This document shows positions 17,518 to 25,500 of a stretch of DNA of 36,247 nucleotides, one piece after another. This stretch comes from Dehalococcoidia bacterium (GTDB lineage: Bacteria > Chloroflexota > Dehalococcoidia > WHTO01). The notes below the pieces were generated by a model, which saw only the letters and a list, made by a program, of their open reading frames with translations, did no database searches and was not told the origin of the DNA. A program made the translations under genes and the position numbers. The first letter of the stretch is position 1. Every line of letters starts with the position of its first letter. Location of the stretch: contig WHTO01000009.1 in assembly GCA_009377665.1 (NCBI GenBank), positions 1 to 36,247 of the forward strand, given 5' to 3'.

Positions 17518-17631
17518 GCATCGATCAGAGCATTTTCATGCCTCCCGTCAAGCGCCGTGGCTCAGTCCTCGGTCGCGAGGGCGCCCGGCGGGAGGAAACT
17601 GCCGCCGGGCCCTCACGACGGGCCTGCTGGC

Positions 17632-18057
17632 TTACTGGCTGCCTTCTATCTGAGCGCGCATTCGCTCTTCGGCTTCCCTGAGCTCGGGCGTGAACGTCTC
17701 GCCGAAATCATCAGCTTCGAAGACCTGCCGGATCTCGATGTCCGATTCGCCTTGCATCGGATTCGGGCAGCGCTTCACCCACTCGATTGCTTCTTCCTTC
17801 GATCTGACCTGGAACAGCCAGAAGCCCGCGACGAGCTCCTTCGTTTCCGCGAAGGGACCATCGATCACCGTTCGCTTGTCTCCCGAGAACCTGACCCGCG
17901 CGCCCTTCGAGCTTGGATGCAGTCCCTCACCCGCGAGCATCACGCCGGCCTTAACCAGCTCTTCGTTGTACTTGCCCATCGCGGCGAGAAGCTCCTCGCT
18001 GGGCATGACGCCTGCCTCGCTCTCCTTAGTGGCCTTGACCATGACCATGAATCGCAT
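17632..18057 (-). CDS. YCII/DGPF-domain protein, partner of ECF42 sigma
   Basis: A 141-residue YCII-related protein. MRFMVMVKATKESEAG opens a ferredoxin-like fold, and VIDGPFAETKELVAGFWLFQV carries the DGPF motif that names the family. The ATG at 18057 is preceded by GAAGGAG at 7 nt. It is immediately upstream of the ECF42 gene on the same strand, the standard gene pair for this sigma group, in which DGPF proteins are thought to be part of the regulon or its control. The gene itself is intact although the sigma gene is broken. Confidence 0.92.
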   Translation of the reverse strand: MRFMVMVKATKESEAGVMPSEELLAAMGKYNEELVKAGVMLAGEGLHPSSKGARVRFSGDKRTVIDGPFAETKELVAGFWLFQVRSKEEAIEWVKRCPNPMQGESDIEIRQVFEADDFGETFTPELREAEERMRAQIEGSQ

Positions 18058-18384
18058 CTTCCATCTCCTTCTGGTTTGTGGTTGGAGCCCGGCCGCCGGG
18101 ACCACCTGGCCGGGTGCCGAAACTGGCTCCTACTTATACGTCGAATGGGAGGCCTCGAAATCGACACGAAGAACGACGCTTTCTGCGCGAACCCCGATTC
18201 TCCCGGCCTTCCCCATAGCGCCGGGACGAACACGCTGTCGGCTCCGGGCCGAGACTTGCCCGAACATGGCCCTCCGCTGGATGACGCCCGCTCCCGTTAA
18301 CCAGAACGTTTTATCCGCGAAAGTCTCCGGTCCACAGGCCAGTAGAGGCGGCAAGGTTGACCGCTTCTACTGGTGTCGGGACGC

Positions 18385-18681
18385 TCAGTCGCGGTCAGCA
18401 GCCATGGCGATCGGGGCGAGGTCACCAGGGGCGGATCGGTCAATTGTGGCGGTCGCCTCCCCCTCGTGCCCGCCACCGATCCGAACGTTTCGCGGGAGGG
18501 CAACAACCAGGACTGCGGCGAGCAGCACCATTACGACACTCACCAAGGCAGTGAGCCTCCACAGACTGGGCGAATGCGCTGCGAGCGGCTTCGAGAGGTT
18601 GGTGCCGAGTGGTTCCGGCAGCAGCTCGGCTTCCGGACTGCGCCAACGCCGACGGAGGCAGTCAAGAGCGAGGCCGTCCAC
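18385..18681 (-). CDS. Possible small single-pass membrane protein
   Basis: A 98-codon frame from a GTG at 18681. Its one notable feature is a clear membrane helix at residues 42-62 (LTALVSVVMVLLAAVLVVAL) with a basic stretch after it and a polar tail. There is no good ribosome-binding site and no recognised family. The N-terminus (LDCLRRRWRSPEAELL) could be a fragment of an anti-sigma or regulator gene, but that is a guess. Confidence 0.35.
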   Translation of the reverse strand: MDGLALDCLRRRWRSPEAELLPEPLGTNLSKPLAAHSPSLWRLTALVSVVMVLLAAVLVVALPRNVRIGGGHEGEATATIDRSAPGDLAPIAMAADRD

Positions 18682-18910
18682 CTCACGGGCGACCCGCGTT
18701 TACTGGAGCGATTCGTTGAAATGTTCCAGATCCAGTGCAGGCCCGTTCAACCTCAGACCTGACTTCCCGTCGTGTGGCTGGTCGAATGGTGGCAGGCGTT
18801 TCCCGACGGCCGACTGGTTTATCCGCTCGCCAGCTGTCACATTCGCGGACATCGAGCCTGTTCGGTCGCCGAACGAACTGCTCGCGAAGGTCCGCGAGGA
18901 TGAAAGCACT

Positions 18911-18922
18911 TACGGTTAGACC
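18911..18922 (+). promoter_or_regulatory. Putative leaderless promoter of the winged-helix/MsrB gene
   Basis: TACGGT (18911-18916) and exactly 6 nt precede the GTG at 18923. No Shine-Dalgarno is present. Confidence 0.5.
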
Positions 18923-20473
18923 GTGAACGACGCCGACATTCGCCGTCTGCGGCTGCACAACCAGTTGATATCCGCCCCATCTGAAGCCGCCCCATCCGAC
19001 GTGGCTTCGTGGCTGGGGGCCATGCAGGCCCAGGACTACGAAGGGGCGCGCTGGTCGATCGGCCTGCGGCTGCGCAGCGCCACCGACGCGGCCGTCGAGC
19101 GCGCCGTTGCGGAAGGTACGATCGTCCGTACCTGGCTTCTGCGGGGGACCCTGCACATTGCCCACGCGGCAGACATCGGCTGGATGCTCGGACTCGTTTC
19201 CGCGGGCGTGCTGGCCGGAAGCGCGCTTCGCCGATCTCGCCTTGAACTCGATGACGCCACGCTCCGCCACTGCGCTGACGTGCTCGGCGATGCCCTCAAC
19301 GGTGGCGCCGTCCTGACGCGCGGTGAGGTGCTGGACGCGCTGGAGAACGCCGGGATCGCAACGCGGGCTCAGCGTGGCTACCACATCCTCTGGTGGGCCG
19401 GCTTGTCCGGCCTCATCTGCTTCGGCCCTGCGCGAGGGAAACAGCAAACATTTGTGTGGCTGGACCACTGGATTCCCGACAGGAGGTCCCTCGAACGCGA
19501 GGAGGCCCTGGCCGTGCTTGCCCGGCGGTATTTCAGCAGCCATGGGCCGGCAACCATGCAGGACTTTGGGTGGTGGTCGGGGTTGCCGGCCCGGGACCTG
19601 CGCGGAGGCGTAGAGGCCGCCGCCACTGACCTGGTGCGGGAGGACGTGGATGGCCGTGCCTACTGGATGGCACGAACCGCGGCCGCGCGAGCGCCGGCCG
19701 GCAAGAGGCAGGCCTTTCTCTTGCCGGGTTTCGACGAGTACCTTCTTGGGTATCGGGGTCGCGCCGCGTCGCTGGCCCCCGAACACGCGTCCAGGATCGT
19801 GCCCGGGGGCAATGGCGTGTTCCGCCCGACGATCGTGGCCGACGGAAGAGTCCTCGGCACCTGGAAGCGGACGCGTCGAGGCCGCTCTGTCGTAGTATCC
19901 GCGGCTCCGTTCTCGGTGAGCCCGGCGTACAGTCCATCTGCACTGGCGCGGGCCGCCCTGCGCTATGGCGAGTTCCTGGGCGTGAGCGCGAGTGTCCAAC
20001 CGGACGGTCACCCTCCGCTACGGCGGCGAGCTGGCCGAGCCTGGAGGGCCAGGCCTCATAATCAGAGAGAGTGTGAATCGGCCGCGCATGGCGGTCAGTC
20101 GGGAGCCGAGGTGAATCAGCTAACCCCAGAAGAGACCCGGGTTATGGTGAACAAGGGGACCGAGCGTCCCTTCAGCGGCGAGTACGACGATTTCTTCCAG
20201 CCCGGGACCTACCTTTGTCGGAGATGCGAGACGCCGTTATATGAGTCGAGCACCAAGTTCCACTCAGGCTGTGGCTGGCCGAGCTTCGATGACGAGATCC
20301 CGGGAGCGGTACGGCGCATCCCCGATCCGGATGGCATGAGGACGGAGATCGAGTGCGTGGCCTGCGGCGCCCACCTGGGTCACGTCTTCTTCGGCGAGGG
20401 ATTCACGCCGAAGGACACCAGGCACTGCGTCAACTCAATCTCGATGAAGTTCGTGCCCGCCAACGAGGAATAG
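18923..20473 (+). CDS. AlkZ-like winged-helix protein joined in frame to MsrB
   Basis: Residues 1-360 form a winged helix DNA-binding family protein (HTH_42, the AlkZ/YcaQ group of DNA glycosylase-like proteins): [52 protein letters not shown], and [15 protein letters not shown] near residue 270. Such proteins normally stop soon after the ALRYGEFLG segment. Here the frame runs on through about 35 Arg- and Pro-rich residues (to about 20110) that look non-coding, straight into a complete MsrB starting at codon 397. The stop codon of the first gene therefore seems to have been lost, by substitution or a small indel. One polypeptide of 516 residues is possible, but MsrB also has its own GTG and Shine-Dalgarno at 20111. 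Confidence 0.82.
   Translation: MNDADIRRLRLHNQLISAPSEAAPSDVASWLGAMQAQDYEGARWSIGLRLRSATDAAVERAVAEGTIVRTWLLRGTLHIAHAADIGWMLGLVSAGVLAGSALRRSRLELDDATLRHCADVLGDALNGGAVLTRGEVLDALENAGIATRAQRGYHILWWAGLSGLICFGPARGKQQTFVWLDHWIPDRRSLEREEALAVLARRYFSSHGPATMQDFGWWSGLPARDLRGGVEAAATDLVREDVDGRAYWMARTAAARAPAGKRQAFLLPGFDEYLLGYRGRAASLAPEHASRIVPGGNGVFRPTIVADGRVLGTWKRTRRGRSVVVSAAPFSVSPAYSPSALARAALRYGEFLGVSASVQPDGHPPLRRRAGRAWRARPHNQRECESAAHGGQSGAEVNQLTPEETRVMVNKGTERPFSGEYDDFFQPGTYLCRRCETPLYESSTKFHSGCGWPSFDDEIPGAVRRIPDPDGMRTEIECVACGAHLGHVFFGEGFTPKDTRHCVNSISMKFVPANEE
20111..20473 (+). CDS. msrB: Peptide-methionine (R)-S-oxide reductase
   Basis: A 120-residue MsrB read from GTG 20111, with GGGAG upstream. It reduces the R form of methionine sulfoxide in proteins. 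Structural zinc is bound by two CxxC pairs, [11 protein letters not shown] and [21 protein letters not shown] is the family signature, and the catalytic Cys lies in [11 protein letters not shown]. The N-terminus ([20 protein letters not shown]) is complete, so the enzyme can be made on its own even though the reading frame is open from 18923. msrA follows 19 bases later; the two reductases together repair both sulfoxide isomers. Confidence 0.93.
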   Translation: MNQLTPEETRVMVNKGTERPFSGEYDDFFQPGTYLCRRCETPLYESSTKFHSGCGWPSFDDEIPGAVRRIPDPDGMRTEIECVACGAHLGHVFFGEGFTPKDTRHCVNSISMKFVPANEE

Positions 20474-20492
20474 TGGACTTGAGGGATGACAC

Positions 20493-21050
20493 ATGAATGA
20501 CAACACCACGCCCTCCGGCCGCGAGCGCGCGGTGCTCGCCGGTGGCTGCTTCTGGTGCCTCGAAGCGGTATTCAAAGAACTCGAAGGCGTCGACACCGTC
20601 GAGTCGGGATACACCGGTGGGGCGGTGGCCGATCCCACGTATGAAGCCGTCTGCACCGGCCAGACGGGCCACGCCGAGGTCGTCCGCGTTACCTTTGACC
20701 CGGCGCGCATCCGCTACGAGGACCTGCTGGACGTGTTCTTTGCCACGCACGACCCGACGACGCTCAATCGCCAGGGCGCCGACGTAGGGACGCAGTATCG
20801 GTCGGCGATCTTTACGCTCTCACGGGCGCAGGAGGAAGCCGCCGAGCACGCGATAGAGCAGGTCAATGAAAGCGGGGAGTTCGCCGACCCCGCGGTAACC
20901 GAGGTGGTCGAAGCAGGCCCCTTCTACCGGGCCGAGGCTTACCACGATGACTACTTCGCAAAGAACCCCAACCAGGGCTACTGCCGCGTGATCATCAGTC
21001 CCAAGGTGGCGAAGTTCCGCAAGCAGTTCTCGGAGCGGCTGAGAACCTGA
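20493..21050 (+). CDS. msrA: Peptide-methionine (S)-S-oxide reductase
   Basis: A 185-residue MsrA. The catalytic motif [11 protein letters not shown] is at residues 17-27, followed by SGYTGG, the GHAEVV segment and YRSAIF, all typical of the family. There is no C-terminal MsrB fusion; the B enzyme is a separate gene immediately upstream. The ATG at 20493 lies 19 bases after the msrB stop, with GAGGGATG before it as a ribosome-binding site. A strong hairpin begins right after its stop codon. Confidence 0.96.
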   Translation: MNDNTTPSGRERAVLAGGCFWCLEAVFKELEGVDTVESGYTGGAVADPTYEAVCTGQTGHAEVVRVTFDPARIRYEDLLDVFFATHDPTTLNRQGADVGTQYRSAIFTLSRAQEEAAEHAIEQVNESGEFADPAVTEVVEAGPFYRAEAYHDDYFAKNPNQGYCRVIISPKVAKFRKQFSERLRT

Positions 21051-21077
21051 GCGGGGCAGCCTTCCAGGCTGCCCCGC
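21051..21077. terminator. Strong hairpin between converging msrA and methyltransferase genes
   Basis: GCGGGGCAGCC-TTCCA-GGCTGCCCCGC, a perfect 11-bp GC-rich stem with a 5-nt loop directly after the msrA stop and 25 bases from the converging gene's stop. It can serve both strands. There is no T-run on either side. Confidence 0.7.
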
Positions 21078-21102
21078 TCTAACTCCTGACGCCTGTGAGA
21101 AC

Positions 21103-22173
21103 TCAGGTCCTGGCTTCGAAGACGCGGTTGGTCGGCGTCTCGGTCGCGCGCCGGAATGAATCGTAGCCCGCGTCGTTAAACACGGTCGCCAGCTCGGCGT
21201 CAGTAGCGATCGTGCCGAGCGCGCGGCCACCCTCGGCGATAGCGTGCGGCGAACAGATCAGGACGGACGCCGCGGAGAAGATACGGCCGACCGGGTTCAA
21301 GTTGGCTTCCACGGTATCCCCGGCCATCGGCTCGACAAGCATCACCGAACCGCCGGCCTTGAGCGCCTCGTGTGCATGCCGGGCAGCGCCCGTCGGGTCG
21401 CCCATGTCGTGCAGGCAATCGAAGAAGGTCACGAGGTCGTACTCTCTCCCCGTGAACTCCTGAGCCGTAGCCACGTCGAAAGTCACGCGATCTCCGACGC
21501 CTGCTGCGGCCGCTGCCTCACGGGCGGCCTCGATCGACGGCTGGTGGCTGTCGAAACCAAGGAAGCGTGAGCGCGGGTAAGCCTGCGCCATGATGACCGT
21601 CGACGCGCCGAACCCGCAACCCACATCTGCCACCGTGCCGCCGTCCTGGAGCGCCTCCCGTACACCCGACAACGAGGGGATCCAGCTCTGCGCGATATTG
21701 CCGATGTAGCCCGGCTTAAAGAAGCGCTCGGTGCCGCGGAATAGCCCTTCATCGTGCTCGCCCCAGGGCATGCCGCCGCCGCTGCGGACCGCTTCTGCTA
21801 TGCGTGGTTCGGCTTTGATCGCGGCGGTGACGAGTCCGAAGCCGCCAACCATCGAATAAGGCGACTCGTCATCGGCAAAGACCATGGCTTGCTCGGGCGT
21901 CAGCGAGTAGCGTCCCGTTCCTGGCGAATAGTCCACGTACCCCGCGCTGGCCTGGTTGAGCAACCAGTGCCGGAGGTAACGCGCGCTCGTCCCGGTGGCT
22001 GCGGCGAGGTCCTCCGGGGTCGCCGGTCCGAGATCGCCGAGCGCCCGGTACAGTCCCAATTTGTCGCCGATGACCACAAGAGCAGCGCTGCTGGTAGCGC
22101 CGAGGTCGTCCACGGCGCGGCCGATCAACGACTCCAGCTTTGCCTGGTCGATCTGTGTGGTTTGCGTTGTCAT
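21103..22173 (-). CDS. Class I SAM-dependent methyltransferase
   Basis: A 356-residue protein with an N-terminal winged-helix domain (about 25-95: DKLGLYRALGDLGPATPEDL, then YLRHWLLNQASAGYV) and a C-terminal Rossmann methyltransferase domain. VADVGCGFGAST is the SAM-binding motif I, FLGFDSH is motif II with its acidic residue, and FFDCLHDMGDP and GGSVMLVEP follow. The layout resembles O-methyltransferases and ubiquinone/menaquinone-type methyltransferases; the substrate is not evident. The ATG at 22173 is chosen for the GGAAGG about 9 nt upstream; an ATG at 22206 lacks one. Three 15-bp spaced repeats lie 70-110 bases upstream. It is next to a large LuxR-type regulator. Confidence 0.9.
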   Translation of the reverse strand: MTTQTTQIDQAKLESLIGRAVDDLGATSSAALVVIGDKLGLYRALGDLGPATPEDLAAATGTSARYLRHWLLNQASAGYVDYSPGTGRYSLTPEQAMVFADDESPYSMVGGFGLVTAAIKAEPRIAEAVRSGGGMPWGEHDEGLFRGTERFFKPGYIGNIAQSWIPSLSGVREALQDGGTVADVGCGFGASTVIMAQAYPRSRFLGFDSHQPSIEAAREAAAAAGVGDRVTFDVATAQEFTGREYDLVTFFDCLHDMGDPTGAARHAHEALKAGGSVMLVEPMAGDTVEANLNPVGRIFSAASVLICSPHAIAEGGRALGTIATDAELATVFNDAGYDSFRRATETPTNRVFEART

Positions 22174-22242
22174 AACTCGGTCCTTCCTGGGCTCTAAGCC
22201 CTGCAACCGCCCGGGGCCTTCATCGCCCCGGCGTCGCGGCCA

Positions 22243-22287
22243 CGACTCAGTTTCCCGCGAGTCAGTCGCCCGCGCATCAGTAGAACT
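22243..22287. repeat. Three 15-bp spaced units sharing CGnnTCAGT
   Basis: CGACTCAGT at 22243, CGAGTCAGT at 22258 and CGCATCAGT at 22273 are spaced by exactly 15 bp. They lie upstream of the methyltransferase start and could be regulator half-sites. The third unit also forms part of the adjacent hairpin. Confidence 0.55.
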
Positions 22288-22301
22288 ACTGAAACGCGCG
22301 G
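22270..22301 (-). terminator. Two-part hairpin after the LuxR-type regulator
   Basis: An outer stem CCGCGC/GCGCGG and an inner stem TCAGTAG/CTACTGA with a 2-nt loop, separated by a small asymmetric internal loop. It is 31 bases beyond the regulator's stop codon at 22333. It could end that transcript or act as a regulator site for the methyltransferase. Confidence 0.5.
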
Positions 22302-22332
22302 CTTCGTAAGTACGGAAAGATGAGAGTCCTGG

Positions 22333-24021
22333 CTACGGGACCGTCTCGATGACGGGCCGTTCGGCGAACCAGACCGCGAGCTGTGAGCGTGACGCGAAAC
22401 CGAGTTTCGACATTGCGTTGGCGACGTGCGTCTCGACGGTGCGGGTGCTGAGGACGAGCCGCTTGGCGATCGCACGGTTGCTGAGACCCTGCGCGACCTG
22501 TTGGGCGACCTCATATTCTCTGGCGGTCAGTCCGCCCGTCCGTGGGACCGCACTCGTCTTGCGCAGGCTTGCCGGGATGCGCGAATAGGCTTTCACGATG
22601 AAGTCCTCGCGAAGCGCTGGATCGGCAAGATCTTCCGCCATCGCGTCAATGATCGCGAGCGCCTCGTTCGCGGCCCGGCGGGCTTCCTCGCGTTCTCCGA
22701 ACTGGGAGAGCAGGGCCGCTCTGTCGGCCTGGATACGCCAAAGGGAAGTCCTTTGTCCGTTCTCGCGAGCCGAGGATGCCGCGCGGTCGAACGCCGCGCG
22801 GCCGTCATCGCGACGGTCCAGCCCAAGCAGGGCCCGTCCCTCGATGTGTTCGACGAGCGTGCCATCGCAGCCGGCTGCCTTCATCTGCCCGGCGCGGGCG
22901 AGCGCCACTTCGTGGTCGCCAAGGGCATCGGCGACCTCGAGGGCTGCGGACGCGACCCACATCTGCGCGATTGAGTCCAGGCCCACGGCGAGGCCGCCTG
23001 GCTCGAAGTCGGAGACAATCGCTGCCGCTTCGTCGAGTTCGTCGCACCCGACCAGAGCGTACGCGAGCAGAGCAGTAATCTGACTGACCCAGGCGTTGGA
23101 GTTCAACTCGGCCGCGAGCCCGCGTGCCTCTCGCAGGTGAAGGAGCGCCCGATCCGAGTCGAGGAGGTCAATGTGGATGGCACCCAGCGCGCAGCGTGCG
23201 GCTATCGCCCATTGCTCGTGTCCGACTCCCGTCGCTATCTCCAGCGCCTCGCGGGCGAGGTTGAGCGCGCGCTGGCACTGACCCTGGGTGCCCACGCAGA
23301 AACTGAGCTGCCACATCGTGTAGCTGAGCGCCGCGGGAACAGCGACCTCCTGCGCCAGCGAAAGAGCCCTGTCGCCGTAGACCTGTGCCTGTTGCAGCGG
23401 CAGCGCCGGCTTCATGAAGGCGGACTGGTAGGTACCGCTGAGCGCCGGAATGGTGGCGAGCGACGAGATGAGAGTCCACCGGTCGCCTGCTTCCTCGAGG
23501 AGCGCCACCGCCTCCACGAAAAATCGCAGCGAGTCGTCGAACCGCCCGCCCATCAGGCAGGTCATGCCCAGGAGGTCGAGCGTTTCGGCAACCCCCCGCC
23601 GGTCGTCCTGCGCCCTGAAGATGAGGAGCGCCTCGTCGCAGTGCTCGCGTGCCTCGCTGTAGCGGCCGGCGTTGGAGTACCAGTTTCCAATCCGGCTTAG
23701 GGCGCGGGCCAGCATGCTCGGGTCTGTGTGCTTGCGGGCAATCTCGATAGCCCGCTCGTAGTGAACTCGCGTCCGTGTGTAATCCCTGGATGCCCACAGG
23801 AGTCCCAGGCCGAGCAAAGCACCGACCATTGTCTCGTCATCGGCCTGGTCCGAGGAGATGACGTACTCGTAGTCAGAGCGGGCCTGCTCGAAACCTCCCA
23901 GAGCCTCATGCACCAGAGCTCGCAGCCGATACAGATCCACCACTGGCGGTGGCGCTTTCAGCCTCGCGGCGCAACCGATCGCGCGCGACAGGTGTTCGAT
24001 GGCTGCGGCGGGTGCATACAT
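22333..24021 (-). CDS. MalT-like LuxR regulator, C-terminal half (TPR and DNA-binding)
   Basis: The C-terminal 560 residues of a large ATP-dependent LuxR regulator. Repeated helical hairpins form a TPR-like sensor array (for example GLLWASRDYTRTRVHYERAI and SNAGRYSEAREHCDEALLIF). The last 65 residues are the LuxR helix-turn-helix (GLTAREYEVAQQVAQGLSNR, then STRTVETHVANAMSKLGF). It opens at an ATG (24021) that lies inside the natural continuation of the upstream ATPase frame, so it is the second part of a gene split near 24037. Without the ATPase half it would be an unregulated or inactive DNA binder. The two parts together would span 2962 bp, about 985 residues, normal for the family. Confidence 0.85.
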   Translation of the reverse strand: MYAPAAAIEHLSRAIGCAARLKAPPPVVDLYRLRALVHEALGGFEQARSDYEYVISSDQADDETMVGALLGLGLLWASRDYTRTRVHYERAIEIARKHTDPSMLARALSRIGNWYSNAGRYSEAREHCDEALLIFRAQDDRRGVAETLDLLGMTCLMGGRFDDSLRFFVEAVALLEEAGDRWTLISSLATIPALSGTYQSAFMKPALPLQQAQVYGDRALSLAQEVAVPAALSYTMWQLSFCVGTQGQCQRALNLAREALEIATGVGHEQWAIAARCALGAIHIDLLDSDRALLHLREARGLAAELNSNAWVSQITALLAYALVGCDELDEAAAIVSDFEPGGLAVGLDSIAQMWVASAALEVADALGDHEVALARAGQMKAAGCDGTLVEHIEGRALLGLDRRDDGRAAFDRAASSARENGQRTSLWRIQADRAALLSQFGEREEARRAANEALAIIDAMAEDLADPALREDFIVKAYSRIPASLRKTSAVPRTGGLTAREYEVAQQVAQGLSNRAIAKRLVLSTRTVETHVANAMSKLGFASRSQLAVWFAERPVIETVP

Positions 24022-25294
24022 CTCCAGGGCCCGGCGGCCCGCGCTCCGCGTAGTGAGCCGCCTTGTCCCAGGTCTGAGCCTCGTGGAAGTGGTAGGCCAG
24101 GTCCCCTGCGTGGTGGTCTACGTCGGCGCGATAGAGCTGCTCGCTGGCACGGGCCACCCGCTCGTGGAGAGCCCGGCGCTCCCGCGCCAGCAGCCCGGAT
24201 CTCAGGGCCGCCCTGGTCAGCGCATGCCGAAAGACGAATCTGTCGCCGGGCTCCTCCACGACCAACTGGTGAGCCACGAGCTCGCGCATCACGGCGAGCA
24301 GAGCCGACTCGTCCTTTTGCAGCATCTCCTGAAGCAGGGCGAAGTCAAATCTCGTCCCGGCCACGGCTGCCAGCGGCAGGATCTCCCGGGCGTCAACTGA
24401 GAGCCCATTGACACGACGGGCGAGGGCCTCCTGGACGCTGCGCGGAATAGCGATCTCGTCCAGTACGGACGCGTCGAGGTTCCCGCTGCCGCTGGCTGTT
24501 ACGACCGAGCGCAGGGCTTCCTCGACGAAGAAAGGATTTCCCCCAGTAAGGCTGAAGAACGGACCGATAAAGCCAATGGGAAGCGACTGCACCTGGCCAA
24601 GCGTGGCGCGCAGCATGAGGTCGACCTCGCTGGGGCTTAGCGGTGAAAGCGGAAGCTCGAGCGCCAGCCGTTCGCGGTCCAGTTCGGCGAGGAAGCGGCG
24701 CAGCGATGGCGTGATCTCGTCGTGCCGGTATGTGATCAAGAGCAGGCCGCGCGAGCGGTGAATACGTCGCGCCAGGACCAGCAGAAACTCGAGGCTGCTG
24801 TCGTCGCCCCAGTGCAGGTCTTCGACCGTCACGGCGTACGGGCGGTTGTCCGCAAACGCCACTATCACTTCGAGGAGCGCAGCGAAGATCCGTGACTTCT
24901 CGCTCTCCGGGCCGCCGTCGTCGGAGGGCGGAGTGCTGTCCTGGGCGAAAGGTACTTCGGGAAGTAGCCTGGCCAGGTGTCCTCTGTAGCCCTCTACCAA
25001 TGAATGTGCTGCCGGTCCTCCGTCGACCAAAAGGGTTTGTAACATGTCAATCGGGCCCGAGTACGCGTGGGCTCGGCTCTGCTCGAAAAAGCTGGCCCGG
25101 ATCGACCGCCAACCTCGTCCCACCGCGATGTCGGCACCAGCGCGGAGCATCCTGGTTTTCCCGATGCCGGCCTCGCCGGACACGACGACGACTGAACCGC
25201 GCCCGGACTCGGCCTGGGTGATGAGCTGCTCGATATCCCCGAGCAGGGCATCGCGCCCAACGAGCACTGGACATAAGAGCGGCTGAATGAGCAT
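23906..25294 (-). CDS. MalT-like LuxR regulator, N-terminal half (ATPase), frameshifted
   Basis: An N-terminal AAA/NB-ARC-type ATPase. VLVGRDALLGDIEQL starts the domain, Walker A is SGEAGIGKTRML, Walker B is AVTVEDLHWGDDSS, and SLTGGNPFFVEEAL is the later signature of this class. Authentic sequence runs to about 24040 (WDKAAHYAER). The frame then turns into junk (GPPGPGDVCTRRSH) and stops at 23906. Adding two bases after GAGCGC restores AGRRALEMYAPAAAIEHL and leads into the C-terminal ORF, so a 2-nt (CG) loss has split the gene. The ATG at 25294 gives a normal N-terminus. Loss may be real or a sequence error. Confidence 0.88.
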   Translation of the reverse strand: MLIQPLLCPVLVGRDALLGDIEQLITQAESGRGSVVVVSGEAGIGKTRMLRAGADIAVGRGWRSIRASFFEQSRAHAYSGPIDMLQTLLVDGGPAAHSLVEGYRGHLARLLPEVPFAQDSTPPSDDGGPESEKSRIFAALLEVIVAFADNRPYAVTVEDLHWGDDSSLEFLLVLARRIHRSRGLLLITYRHDEITPSLRRFLAELDRERLALELPLSPLSPSEVDLMLRATLGQVQSLPIGFIGPFFSLTGGNPFFVEEALRSVVTASGSGNLDASVLDEIAIPRSVQEALARRVNGLSVDAREILPLAAVAGTRFDFALLQEMLQKDESALLAVMRELVAHQLVVEEPGDRFVFRHALTRAALRSGLLARERRALHERVARASEQLYRADVDHHAGDLAYHFHEAQTWDKAAHYAERGPPGPGDVCTRRSHRTPVARDRLRREAESATASGGSVSAASSGA

Positions 25295-25500
25295 CTCGTT
25301 GCCGTTAACCGGCCGCGCCCAGTGCCTTCACGGAACACGAGGCGGAGGCGCGCAGTTCCTTATCGCCTCCACGCTACGTCAGCCAGTCCAGCAACGAGGC
25401 CCGCGGTTGCTCTGCCGAGCGCGAGCGGTCGGAAGCGCCCGCGCTTACGAGGACGGCGCCAGCTACTCTTTCGTCCGGACGTCCGACGGATCCCAGTAGA

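Larger units (their letters stand above)
18058..18922. other. 865-bp region with no secure gene
   Basis: Between the DGPF gene (minus) and the winged-helix gene (plus). Frames on both strands are short and mostly Arg/Pro/Ser-rich shadows. The only plausible coding frame is the small membrane protein at 18385-18681. The region must contain the promoter of the DGPF-sigma pair, and it ends in the TACGGT box of the next gene. Confidence 0.5.

Noticed and set aside
18683-20011. Minus-strand 442-residue frame opposite the winged-helix gene
   Set aside because: Arg/Pro/Gly-rich with no motif, fully antisense to a recognised protein.
22243-22287. Possible CRISPR-like repeats upstream of the methyltransferase
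   Set aside because: The units are only 9 conserved bases with 6-base gaps, three copies, and no cas genes are present.
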